From the NCBI GenBank assembly GCA_932294295.1, contig OW028576.1:45114247-45178246 (forward strand): a DNA stretch of 64,000 nt, given 5' to 3'. Shown here in pieces: positions 46,043 through 58,700 of this stretch. A program made the position numbers and the translations under genes. The notes under the pieces were generated by a model. The model ran no database searches. It was not told the origin of the DNA and saw nothing but the letters and a program-made list of their open reading frames with translations. The first letter of the stretch is position 1; every line of letters begins with the position of its first letter. Origin of the DNA: Alitta virens. Taxonomy: Eukaryota > Annelida > Polychaeta > Phyllodocida > Nereididae.

Positions 46043-48468
46043 GGGTGGCCTAGTGGTTGAGGCATCCACCAATTCCGTATTGACCAGTTCTGCTGAAGGT
46101 CTTGGGTTCAATCCCCGGCCCGCGCACTGCTCCATCCCAGTTTAATGTCGATCGCATGAAATGTCAAATTGGAAGTGCCTTGTACTCGGTGTCTATTCTG
46201 AGGCAAGTAAATGGCTCCACCCATGGGATGAATGTGTAACATGGTCTCAGCCTTGTCATCTCATCCTTATGTCTGCATCTGGCAGCTGGTCATATAAGCT
46301 GACTAAGCCTCAGACCTGGTGGCATTGAGACCTTGTACATTAGACGAAATTACGTCACTAGTAATGGAAGACTTTCAGTCAACAGGGGGAGCTCCATGCC
46401 AGTCCTTATTACCATTGTGACATCATCAATGACCTGATTGTGTGATGAAGCCATCAAACAAAGGCTTTAGGACCATTATATGGCTCCCCTGTTGACCTGA
46501 AAAGTCCTCCATTAAGCAGTGGTGAGGTCACCCGTTGTTTTGCTATTTCCTGGTCAAGGTCACATGAGAACTGACCAGCCCTATTGACTTTGACTTATAA
46601 GTATTGCCTTTCAGTTTGTACTATTTGAAACGAATCATCCCTTTGAATCTAGAATCACAATTTCATTGCAAATGTTTGTAAAGGTATAGTATAATTATGC
46701 TTGTAGCACATCTCAGATTCAATATTCAGTCTGTTTCAAGTAAAAATAGCAATCAGGAAATTGGTGCATTTCCCAATCATATTTCTGGATGAGCCTTCTT
46801 AACATTGATGTGATGTTGGTGGATTAGGGCTTTAAGTCCTGTATATCTGCCTGATCAGCTAATTAGAACAGGCAGGAACCATAGTAGTGAGATGATAGAT
46901 GAAACAGTCATCCAACTTAGGCACCACCGGGTTTTAAACCCAGGACTCAGGGTTGGAGCCCAATGCCCTAGCACTGAACCCCTATTCTCTTTAAACCTGA
47001 TATGCAATTACAAAATGCAAGTGTGCAGTTCAAAATAACACAATTTGTAGTCAACGCTTATTCTTTACACGGATAGCATTCCAAATTGTTTCAACATCAG
47101 CTTGATGTCGGCGTTCTTAATACGATTTTGTAATGACAGTGGCCTACATGAAAACGATGCTGGGCCGATTTGGAATAACAGTAATAGTTATTCATATATT
47201 AATAATAATTACAACATGTGCATGCCAGTATTTTCAACAACAAATGCAATGGACACCTGTTGCTTTTATTGTCATAAAAGCTTGACAGCTGGAAGATAAT
47301 TGTGTGTAATAATATTGGACCACGTATGCGAAATGAAAGTTTTTATTCACTTCTCTTTTTTGCCCACTTACGTAGGCCTACATTCTTTAAAAGAAGTGGT
47401 CCATCAGGGCAACACAACCATGCACAGCTTCGGCTATAAATTTTCGTACACTTGCTAAATAGGGTGCTTATATGGTGCCTTTTTGAACTTGTATTATTTG
47501 TTTTACTAGCAGGATACCCGCGCAAAGTGCAGAGTTTAGAATAAAGAGGTCAAACCAGCGAGTCCACAGTCCTGTGATCCACCCCTGCTATTTGTGTCCC
47601 TGTTCAGTCAAAGTTCAAAAGGTCACTAACTCTATGAGGTCATGTGACCTGCCATTCAGCCTCGTTCTGAGCTGCTTAATGAGCTTCAATGGCTCCTAGC
47701 AAGGCTGGTCTTGATGTTTGCTAAGGACCTGTGACTTGCAAGCATGTTTACTAAGATGTTCATATGACCCATAGGCACCGTTGCTGTGGTGCCAGAAGCC
47801 TACTTTCATTCAGCCTCTTTCTGGTGTTTGACCCTCAACCGCCCTGCACATCAAAAAACTCTACCTGCACCCGTACTGCCCCGCAAGTCCAAATGAAAAG
47901 TTGGCCCACCCCTCCCCATGGGGTGGTGCAGGCTAAAACCCGCGGGTTGAAACCCGCCCCGCGCTCATCTCTAGTAGATTGCATTTGGCCTGTATATGGC
48001 TTAAGGTATTGCAATGACATGCACATCTGGCTGTTACTTAGTATGGAGCTGGGTCACATTGTCTATTTTGAAGTCACAGAGGTCAAATTCGTCCATAACC
48101 TTGTAGCTCTTCTCTTCACCCACCGGCCAAAAGTGTGGATGATGATGCTCTCCCTTCTGATCAACAATCCAGAACTTTGCATTTATAGTGGTGTGATTAT
48201 TGTGCAAATGTATTTGTAGGAAAGTCAATTTGGTGTACAGGAACAAGTGCAATACAATTAAATTCAAGACAATAATCAAAGTATTTGAAAGTGTCCACAA
48301 AACCTTTGGCTGCAACTTCATATATGACCCAGGCTACAACAGCATTGGAAAAGAAGAATAATCACCTGCTAATAACGAGGTGAAGAAGGTCTGAATCATG
48401 CCATTGAGAAATAAGTTGGGCAGATTCTCCTGAGCTGCAAATTTCAGGATTATTCAGCTGGCACAGTT
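46043..48468 (+). repeat. Array unit 6
   Basis: 2,426 bp. No difference from units 4 and 5 was noticed by eye. Confidence 0.95.
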
Positions 48469-51145
48469 GGGTGGCCTAGTGGTTGAGGCATCCACCAATT
48501 CCGTATTGACCAGTTCTGCTGAAGGTCTTGGGTTCAATCCCCGGCCCGCGCACTGCTCCATCCCAGTTTAATGTCGATCGCATGAAATGTCAAATTGGAA
48601 GTGCCTTGTACTCGGTGTCTATTCTGAGGCAAGTAAATGGCTCCACCCATGGGATGAATGTGTAACATGGTCTCAGCCTTGTCATCTCATCCTTATGTCT
48701 GCATCTGGCAGCTGGTCATATAAGCTGACTAAGCCTCAGACCTGGTGGCATTGAGACCTTGTACATTAGACGAAATTACGTCACTAGTAATGGAAGACTT
48801 TCAGTCAACAGGGGGAGCTCCATGCCAGTCCTTATTACCATTGTGACATCATCAATGACCTGATTGTGTGATGAAGCCATCAAACAAAGGCTTTAGGACC
48901 ATTATATGGCTCCCCTGTTGACCTGAAAAGTCCTCCATTAAGCAGTGGTGAGGTCACCCGTTGTTTTGCTATTTCCTGGTCAAGGTCACATGAGAACTGA
49001 CCAGCCCTATTGACTTTGACTTATAAGTATTGCCTTTCAGTTTGTACTATTTGAAACGAATCATCCCTTTGAATCTAGAATCACAATTTCATTGCAAATG
49101 TTTGTAAAGGTATAGTATAATTATGCTTGTAGCACATCTCAGATTCAATATTCAGTCTGTTTCAAGTAAAAATAGCAATCAGGAAATTGGTGCATTTCCC
49201 AATCATATTTCTGGATGAGCCTTCTTAACATTGATGTGATGTTGGTGGATTAGGGCTTTAAGTCCTGTATATCTGCCTGATCAGCTAATTAGAACAGGCA
49301 GGAACCATAGTAGTGAGATGATAGATGAAACAGTCATCCAACTTAGGCACCACCGGGTTTTAAACCCAGGACTCACCTGGGCCTCCACGCGGCGAGGGTG
49401 GAAACACTTGGGGTGAAGTCCTCTATCCCCAGTGGCTAAAACAGGACAGTGCGCATTGCACAAGCTGCTCCAGCTATCCAACGCAGACAATTATAGAATT
49501 TTTACATGCTTCTGGTTTCTACTACCAACTATAGATAATCAATCTTACCCTAGAGAGCCTCTACATAGCCCACTCAGGTGCTGATGAGGCGTTAAACAAT
49601 AACACTAACTAACTAAACCCAGGACTCAGGGTTGGAGCCCAATGCCCTAGCACTGAACCCCTATTCTCTTTAAACCTGATATGCAATTACAAAATGCAAG
49701 TGTGCAGTTCAAAATAACACAATTTGTAGTCAACGCTTATTCTTTACACGGATAGCATTCCAAATTGTTTCAACATCAGCTTGATGTCGGCGTTCTTAAT
49801 ACGATTTTGTAATGACAGTGGCCTACATGAAAACGATGCTGGGCCGATTTGGAATAACAGTAATAGTTATTCATATATTAATAATAATTACAACATGTGC
49901 ATGCCAGTATTTTCAACAACAAATGCAATGGACACCTGTTGCTTTTATTGTCATAAAAGCTTGACAGCTGGAAGATAATTGTGTGTAATAATATTGGACC
50001 ACGTATGCGAAATGAAAGTTTTTATTCACTTCTCTTTTTTGCCCACTTACGTAGGCCTACATTCTTTAAAAGAAGTGGTCCATCAGGGCAACACAACCAT
50101 GCACAGCTTCGGCTATAAATTTTCGTACACTTGCTAAATAGGGTGCTTATATGGTGCCTTTTTGAACTTGTATTATTTGTTTTACTAGCAGGATACCCGC
50201 GCAAAGTGCAGAGTTTAGAATAAAGAGGTCAAACCAGCGAGTCCACAGTCCTGTGATCCACCCCTGCTATTTGTGTCCCTGTTCAGTCAAAGTTCAAAAG
50301 GTCACTAACTCTATGAGGTCATGTGACCTGCCATTCAGCCTCGTTCTGAGCTGCTTAATGAGCTTCAATGGCTCCTAGCAAGGCTGGTCTTGATGTTTGC
50401 TAAGGACCTGTGACTTGCAAGCATGTTTACTAAGATGTTCATATGACCCATAGGCACCGTTGCTGTGGTGCCAGAAGCCTACTTTCATTCAGCCTCTTTC
50501 TGGTGTTTGACCCTCAACCGCCCTGCACATAAAAAAACTCTACCTGCACCCGCACTGCCCCGCAAGTCAAAATGAAAAGTTGGCCCACCCCTCCCCATGG
50601 GGTGGTGCAGGCTAAAACCCGCGGGTTGAAACCCGCCCCGCACTCATCTCTAGTAGATTGCACTTGGCCTGTATATGGCTTAAGGTATTGCAATGACGTG
50701 CACATCTGGCTGTTACTTAGTATGGAGCTGGGTCACATTGTCTATTTTGAAGTCACAGAAGTCAAATTCGTCCATAACCTTGTAGCTCTTCTCTTCACCC
50801 ACCGGCCAAAAGTGTGGATTACGATGCTCTCCCTTCTGATCAACAATCCAGAACTTTGCATTTATATTGGTGTGATTATTGTGCAAATGTATTTGTAGGA
50901 AAGTCAATTTGGTGTACAGGAACAAGTGCAATACAATTAAATTCAAGACAATAATCAAAGTATTTGGAAGTGTCCACAAAACCTTTGGCTGCAACTTCAT
51001 ATGACCCGGGCTACAACAGCATGGGAAAAGAAGAATAATCACCTGCTAATAACGAGGTGAAGAAGGTCTGAATCATGCCATTGAGAAATAAGTTGGGCAG
51101 ATTCTCCTGAGCTGCAAATTTCATGATGATTCAGCTGGCACAGCT
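48469..51145 (+). repeat. Array unit 7, with SINE insertion and diverged right end
   Basis: It matches units 4-6 up to about 50520, apart from the SINE at 49376-49614. After that, substitutions and a 2-bp deletion ('catatgacc' for 'catatatgacc' near 51000) accumulate. This mirrors the diverged left half of unit 1. Confidence 0.93.
49376..49614 (+). mobile_element. SINE-C insertion with 14-bp target site duplication
   Basis: The insert is flanked by AAACCCAGGACTCA at 49362-49375 and 49615-49628; the empty site is present in the six other units. The body equals the SINE-C at 13221 ('cctccacgcggcgagggtgg … gatgaggcgttaaacaataa') with a (CTAA)n tail. It is slightly shorter at the 5' end. Confidence 0.95.
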
Positions 51146-51290
51146 GGGTGGCCTAGTGGTTGAGGCATCCACCAATCCGACAGTGGCCAGCTCTGCTGAA
51201 GGTCCCGGTTCAATCCCTGGCTCCGGCACTCTCCATGAGCTACATCCCAGCTTGATGCCGATGGCATGGGAGGTGCATTGTACTCTGCCT
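51146..51290 (+). mobile_element. Closing SINE-B copy at the array end
   Basis: The A box and B box regions are recognisable ('ggcctagtggttgaggc', 'cccggttcaatccc'), but the copy is clearly diverged from internal SINE-B copies. Unit sequence does not continue after it. Confidence 0.75.
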
Positions 51291-53780
51291 ATATAGATAA
51301 TATAGAAGTTACCCTGTTATTGACAGTTCCAGAGATACAGTAGGCCTAATCTTTTACATTTAGACTCGGAAAAAGTGCAGTAGGCCTATAGCGGACCCAG
51401 ATTTATAATCATATTTAGAGAGCGTTGCTATGTATATGATGTCAAAAGCTTGAATTCAATGTATGACGTCACAAACTATGACGGCGGTTTTCATGTTCAC
51501 GGTAAAAGCGCTGTTTACTTTTTATATTTCTTGAAGACTCAGGACCTGGAACCTTGATGTCCCTAGATGTCGCTGAAGGCTGATCTTTTAGCCAGGCTCT
51601 GGCATTCTTCACAGCATCATATGATGATCAAACACTTAAGCATATAAATAAGTTTACGAATCAATTGGCTCAGTCAATAGATAAAGTAATGAACTTGAAC
51701 CAAAATATGCATGTTAGATGAAACAATGTTATAAATAAATAATCAAATCAACTATGGAATGACTTATCTCTAGAAATACTCACAAAAACACGTAGCATTC
51801 TGTGTATACACCCAAGTGATGACAATAATGCAGTATAGTGACCTATAAATCAAGAATTGATAACATAATCTGAAATATATACCTGAAATGTTAACTCAGT
51901 GCATGTATACACATACATTCTAGCACAATTTTAAATTATCATCAATATAAAGATCATAGAAATTGTGCATCATTTGAATTTTGACAGTTGAATTAATGGT
52001 AGTATTAGACATCGACAAGGCTTTTTCATGGAGCACTTACGTTTCATAAAGCTCGTAGTGTATTCGACTGGAGATTACAAAAACATCACAAATTTTCGTG
52101 AAGCACAAATGTTCACGAAGAAAAAAATGTGTAAATGTGTAAAACAGAGTCACATGATCATATTTGGACAAAACTGTATTGGAGAGCGTGACCGATTCGC
52201 GTCTTCAGAGTCATTTTTACAAATAAAGAGACCGGAGTTGTTTCAATTCGAACTACAATTTTGGCGCAAGGAACTTGGAATTTTGATTATCGGAAAAAAT
52301 TGAAGGAGCTGTTTAATAAAATGTACCCATGAATCGAGGACACTAATGACGTTCATTTGTACCTCCTTTTCATGTCATTGGCCACGAAACACAATGCAAT
52401 GTAAACACACCGACAATTTTGATGGCATGAAAAATTAAATGCCAGATGAAGTTTATTTTATAGAGAAACTGAGAACCCAGCAAAACTCCGGATGGAGATG
52501 AAAGGCACATGTATATGTGTAAGGCCAGTTGTTTCGTCATGATTCGAGTCTTGTTTGGTTTTTTGTCAGTGTGTCAAGGGGCAGAATTTATATTTGACTG
52601 GGAAATCTACGTAGAGCACGGAATTGTTTCATAAGTCGAATGTCACCAATGTTACAATAAGCAACTGATTCACTAAATCACCTAACTCCAGTTAACTAGG
52701 TCACTTCCTCGAGAGCATTAACTGGGTCAATTACAACTTTCGTTTGCAATAGAGGTCTCTCAAGACATGATGAACCCAAGTAGCATGAATAATAGATGGA
52801 GCTAGTTGCACCAGGAACTGCCTAAGCCACACAACTCAAGCGTATTTGATTAAGTTACACGGGTGACTCGACTGACTCGGGTCGCGAGAGTTTTAATCCA
52901 AACACCGGCTCGAGTTGGCCGGAACGAGAAGTCACGTGGGACAATTTACTCGACCCCCGTACTCCCGACTTTTTTCGGAGTAAACGGAAACGGAATATAG
53001 CACAACCAGTCATAAACATTCAATAGCTCCCCTACCACCCCAGGCCCCCTAGTGTTTATTTAACTAACACTCGCACCAGTCACTCGACCTGTTCTTCTAG
53101 AACAAGGAAGTTACAAGAGCATCCTGCCTAGGCAGGCACACGCCAAGTTACACAAGTGTCGCGAGAGTTTCAATATCGAATACGCTCCTCATGTTGTGAC
53201 CTGATATGGGTCACAACACATCAACAGCAAGAGTCCGAAGACTTTTGGCTATGGCCATCAGGCATTTTTATTGTAAAATTGTTAAGATATGCACACAAAA
53301 TGTTACTTGGATGAATATGAGACTTTAGACTTATTATCGTACTGCAGAATAAGTTGTTGATAAAATAACACTAACTTGCCATAATTTGCTATGTTATTGA
53401 CAATCGTAAAATTTTTACTGTGAAATGAAAGAGTTTCCTGTCCTTATATGAATAAAGCAATGACCTAATATGCTATAAAGGAATGCAACAATAAAGTTGT
53501 CATTTAGAAAGGAACTGAACTTTATCTGATATCAGTACATTTGTATTACATAGAGAAGTCTCTGCGAGTAATGTGTAAAATTATCATTTACAAAGCAACT
53601 GAACTGGTGTCAGAACATTATATAAAAAATGTCTGTGCAAGTACTGTATAAAGGTATCATTTAAGAAGCAACTGAACTGGTGTCAGTACATTCTATAAAC
53701 ATAGGCTGCCAGCAAAACCCTCAGGGAATCCCACAAAGCACACAGTAGCTGACACAGGCATCATTAAAACTGTTCAGTGT
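51291..53780. other. Intergenic region, no gene seen; CpG-rich patch
   Basis: Mostly AT-rich. A CpG-rich patch at about 52830-53180 contains a direct repeat of 'aagttacac … gtcgcgagagttt' (near 52853 and 53141), possibly a small mobile element. A 91-codon plus-strand frame at 52028-52303 has no recognisable similarity or exon signals. Confidence 0.4.
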
Positions 53781-54137
53781 TCTTTCATTTCTAGAGCAGA
53801 ACTCTATCACACACTTTAGTTTCCAGAGCTAAATTCTAACACTAATGCACTTACCCTAATGAAATTTCATACAGTAACACTCTATATGGCCTAGTGGTGC
53901 CTTTGATAGTCACACTGACATATCTCAGCTATACTTTACAAAATTTGGAAAAATATTATTTACTGAGTGTTTATATAGTGTGTGCCATGGACCAAAACGA
54001 TTGCCACTTGGCCTGCTTAGCATGTTACACAATGCTAATTAAGAGTCCAAGATGTCCTATTTTTTGAACTCTTGAATTTCTTCATGTATTCATTCTGACA
54101 AGTGTGCAAATATTAAATAGCAATCCATTCTGTTCAG

Positions 54138-54426
54138 AGTAAAATCAGAGAATTTATGCACAATAAGGAGTATTCCGTTCGCTTGAATTATCAATACAAT
54201 AGCATGTTCCCTGAACTAAACTACACTAAAGATCATCATATGTTCAAAATAGGGTTATATGACAATGCTCGTAAGGGATATATATATAGATATACAGTGG
54301 AGCTCGTTGACCCAAACACCTATGTTCCCAGTCCATTCGGATTAATGTGGGATGCGGATTACCGATTCGTGGCTTGCATGCCCCAAGCAGCCATTTTCAG
54401 GACTATAGTGACGCTGGGGACCACAG
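54138..54426 (+). CDS. Possible isolated exon, unknown product
   Basis: This 289-bp open segment sits between a plausible acceptor (ctgttcag|AGT) and a plausible donor (CCACAG|GTATTT). It encodes about 96 residues without a stop, including [20 protein letters not shown] and [20 protein letters not shown]. The composition looks protein-like, but I recognise no family. It sits inside an inverted-repeat element, so it could be a captured exon or a transposon gene piece. Confidence 0.3.
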
Positions 54427-54462
54427 GTATTTTTCATAAGATGGCTGCCAAGTGTTACAATA

Positions 54463-54471
54463 CAATCTATC

Positions 54472-54528
<57 letters not shown>

Positions 54529-54650
54529 CTCTATCTCTCTACCTATCAGCTATCTATCTATCTATCTATCTCTCTATCTATCTATCTACCAATCTACCTA
54601 TCAGTTATCTACCTATCTATCTATCTATCTATCTACCTTTCTTTCCCCTC
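54463..54650 (+). repeat. (ATCT)n microsatellite, interrupted
   Basis: Long runs of ATCT with interruptions (ctct, acct, agct), passing into TTTC-rich sequence. A frame through it reads repeated YLSI and is not a gene. Confidence 0.95.
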
Positions 54651-55772
54651 CTTTCTTTCTTTCTCTTTCTTTCTAATAATTGTATGCACGTGAATTCTAC
54701 AACATTTATTGCTGTCATTGGTAAGTATGGGATGCTAAGGAATATGAAGGAAGCAACGTAAGTAATTTTTAAAATTTTTTGCCCAGATTTTAATCTTTTC
54801 ATTTTTCTCTAAATATTATAAAACACAGCTGAGATATGTCAATGTGACTATCAAAATGCACCACTAAGCTATATAGAGTAATACCATATAAAATGTTGAT
54901 GGGGTAAGTGATTTAATGACAGAGTTCAGCTCCAAACACACAATTTAAGAAAATTTTAAGCAGTTTTTCAGATTTTCCATTATTATATAAACAGAATGAA
55001 ACGAATGGCATAATTAAGTTTAAAAATACTATAATTTAGATATATGTAACAGACAAAAATTCATTCATGTAGGGGAAATAGTGTTTTTTGGTGAAGATGT
55101 TTGAAAAAGTAAGAATTTTACTTTTTTCCCTCTACCTTTGAAAATTTTCTAGTATTTATCGCCATGAGACCCCCACTGGACTATTTTAGTTCTGCTCTGG
55201 AAATGAAAATATATATTTTGTTTTTTTCCCCCAATTTTTTAAAACATAAGCTCTGGAAATGTTAGTGTTGTACAACATGATCCTGGTTCTTTACACCTAT
55301 TTTTATATCAGTAAACTTGTTAAACCCAGTGTGTATTGTGGTCTACAATTTTTGGAAATCATATTTTCCCAGTGTGTTGGCTTATCATTTGGGCATACTT
55401 CCTCTTTCGTGAGTTATAAAATATATTTATGTCACTCACAAACCACAATCTGTTTTCCAGAATTTTTATTCTGCACAAGGTTTGACCGTACAATGTGGTA
55501 TCAATGTCCTGGTAGAGTAAAAATTACCTAGAATAAGAGTGACTTTTGGATGAGAGTCTGATGTATATATAAATCATTTTGTCCAAATAGCATCTGATTT
55601 GTGCAAAACCGGCACAGTCATCTGAATATTTTGTATAAATATTACTAATTGTGGTTCAGTTATTATGATAAGGAGGAGAGTCTACCAAATAATATAGATT
55701 AACAGTTAATGTAAATAGTATCCGGATTCAGGATGCAATTATGCCCAAAACGAAACCAATTCGGATGTGACA

Positions 55773-58700
55773 ATGGATGACACTGGACAACAAACTGCAA
55801 AAATGCTGTGGATAATAATATTAGCTGTGGCCCTTTTTGAAGGTGTGGTATACAAGTTTCTTTTGGGAATGTTGTGCACAATACAAGACAGAATGAGCTC
55901 TGAAACGTTTTCTGATTGGGTGAATGATAATAATATTAATAAATACTTTATTGTCATGTTAGAGATAAAACTCATATCTCGTGCTGGTTACAGTCATACA
56001 TCAACAGACATACAAGACACACACATGCACATACATAGAGATATCACATAGAACAGACATACACACATGGAAAGAGACAGAGATATACATTGATAAAGAA
56101 GCACACATACAATGACACATTCATACAGACTAGGTTTCAATTTCGTCCAAGCTCATTTATACGTTTAATATGCTTGATGGCACAAATGATTTACGGTATC
56201 TACTGGTTCTGCACTGTACAGATCTTACTCTTCTACCTGATGGAAGAACTTTGTACCCATTGTGGAGGGGGTGTGTTTCATTGCTTGTAAATGTGAAACG
56301 ACTATCTATGACAGTGAGGCTTGTCAGTCAAACAGCTAACTTATCAGACATTGTAGCTTTTAAGCCAGTGGGTGGGTTAATTAAAGCTTTATGTCCTGTA
56401 TTTCTGCACCTGATGGGCTTATTAGGACAGGCAGGGACCATGGCAATGAGAAGAAGGTTGAGACAGCCATCCAGTTTGGGCTCAACTGGGAATTGAACCC
56501 GGGACCCAGTAATTTTTAAGACATTTTTGGCAAACTATAGACATTTGAACTATTTCTAGGAGGACTGACCCATATAATAAAGCCATTAACATGTTGGTCA
56601 ACTAACCCTAACCCAGTCTCAGTCAATGTCCTATGTGTCATTACAGACAATTTGACTAACTTCTTAGACCAAAATATGTCACATGACATGACATTGTCTA
56701 AGGGTGACCAACTTGTTAGACAAAATAGTTGGTGTCAGTCATTTTAGACACTATCAAATGGTCAAGGGTGAGACAAAATGATTTTCTAGTATCTTTGTAC
56801 AGTTAAACTCTGTTCAAGGAAATATATAATATAACAAAAATAGAATATTAAAGAATATAATATTATTAGAAGTGTAAGATTCATTTACAGATGATTTGTT
56901 CAGTATGACTGGTTGTCATTATTTTAGAGTACATAGCATATAATTTGTTACACAGTGAGTTGGGCAAAAAACTGAAAATCACTGCTTTCTTTTGAGAAAC
57001 AACTGTCGTAAAAGCTACTGTTTGCCAGTGTAACCACTTTTCCGCTAGGCAGTATAATAATAAGGCTCAAATCTCTACTGCTTGAAAAGACTAAAGGTAC
57101 AATTAATCATCTGTGTGTTACAGCTGTATATGAGTATTGGTATAGAATAGCATTATTATGTTACAAACATAAAGAAATATTGACATAATTACAATATGAC
57201 AAGGATCAGTTACTGGCTGGCTGGCGGACAAATAATTGAAAGAAACAAGTTTAGAATATATAGATTACTTTCTTTGATGCAGTGTCTAAGGTACTAAAAT
57301 CTTGAACTTTTGTCAGTCAATGCTTAACCCTGGAAAATTAATTTGGTAAATACTTTTATTTAATCACATGACAAACATAAAACAATCAATCCATATATGT
57401 CTTAATAACATTGTAATTATTAAGTTTATGAAACACCTAGTAGGTTTTATATTCATGTACATATGGGGAAAGCTGTAAGCAGATTTTGTTTAATATTATC
57501 TAAATTCTCACATTGGAAAAAAAAACAATCTGGCTTTTCACGTCTGATAAAAAACATTTGCTATATAAAATGCTTGATTTTTCCCTTCACATAAGCATAT
57601 TTTTCATACGATAAGTGCATTGATCACAGAACTATGAAGTAATATCATGATATAGTTTATATTCTAATTATATTGGATCCAATGTAAATCCATTAACATT
57701 TTGCACTAAAATTAGTGGATTAATAACAGAACTATACATCAGAAGTAAGTCTCAATATAGGTACTATGTCATATCATATTGGGGTTAATAATTTGAACTT
57801 AAATTGGTGAATTGATTACAGCACTGGAAATGAGTTCAAAATGTGACATTATAGTTATATATATTATTTATTTACTTATAAAACATATCTATGCAGGTAA
57901 TATAATATCTATATCTATATGGTCTTGTGTTCATATTACTTGGTTTTCTTTGTGGGATATTTGTCTTATTGATTGATAATCTATTCTTTTAAAATGATCT
58001 TTTCTTTTTTAGCTTAACATCAGCTGTAACAGTTGAGGAAGGAAGAGCAGCCATATGACCTGTCCTGGTTTTGACCCAATCCAGAAAATGAGAGATATGT
58101 CATATTCAACTGGTTCAAGGCAAGCCAGTCAAATAAGTCAAGCTTCAAACAAAGTGGCCTTTTATGACAAAGCAGGTGGAGTCAGAACTCATTGGGTGAC
58201 TTGTCAGGCAGAGCTACAATTGATGGCACAACAGGAGCATTGGAAATCCCTCAAACAAGAGTGTCTGATGACCATGTCTACACCTGCCAATTTCAGAGCA
58301 CTGCATCAGGAGACATCCAAATGAAACACAGCTGGTTATTACAGGTAAAGTGTATGTCAGTATCTAATATTTGTGTTGCAACTGAGATGTATCAATTTGT
58401 GTAATGAAATTGCAATGCTGAAATTTTTGAATATACAGAATGAACACATAAGGCTAGACATTGACTTGGGATGCTATGTTCATAACCATAGTTTATTAAT
58501 TTATACAGAATGAACACATAATGCTAGAAATTGAGTTGGGACGCCATGTCAATAACTATAGTTCATTATTTAAATACAACAGTATGCTAATGTTTGGCTT
58601 AGTTATTATGATACATTCTTAAAGGACCTCTTTCATGACACAAATATATTTAAATATCATGAGGCTCGCTCCAACTCACATTTATTCGTATTCCCATGTA

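Larger units (their letters stand above)
29258..51290 (+). repeat. Tandem array of seven 2,426-bp units
   Basis: The same order of sequence repeats with a period of exactly 2,426 bp at unit starts 36339, 38765, 41191, 43617, 46043 and 48469. Unit 1 (from 29258) is the same once the LTR element and its 4-bp duplication are removed. Unit 7 is longer because of a 239-bp SINE plus 14-bp duplication. Every unit begins with a tRNA-like SINE-B. It then holds a foldback element, a reversed SINE-A, pieces of the 19-bp-terminus foldback element, a GC-rich patch with AACCCGCGGGTT, and a conserved minus-strand segment. A further SINE-B at 51146 closes the array. Units 2-6 differ at only a few positions. 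The frames of 151, 95, 65, 63 and 60 codons in the unit overlap on both strands and have no known similarity. Confidence 0.97.
53780..55210. mobile_element. Inverted-repeat element spanning about 1.1-1.4 kb
   Basis: The left arm about 53785-53945 ('catttctagagcagaact', 'ggcctagtggtgcctttgat', 'actgacatatctcagct') pairs with the right arm about 54826-54950 and 55185-55210 ('agctgagatatgtcaatgtg', 'gcaccactaagctatataga', 'agttctgctctggaaatg'). Arms are imperfect, so it is not very recent. The interior holds a possible exon and a tetranucleotide repeat. Confidence 0.55.

Noticed and set aside
52028..52303. 91-codon frame as a gene
   Set aside because: No domain, no splice signals that join it to neighbours, and a length expected by chance in 64 kb.
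54452..54676. Frame with repeated YLSI
   Set aside because: It is the translation of an ATCT microsatellite.
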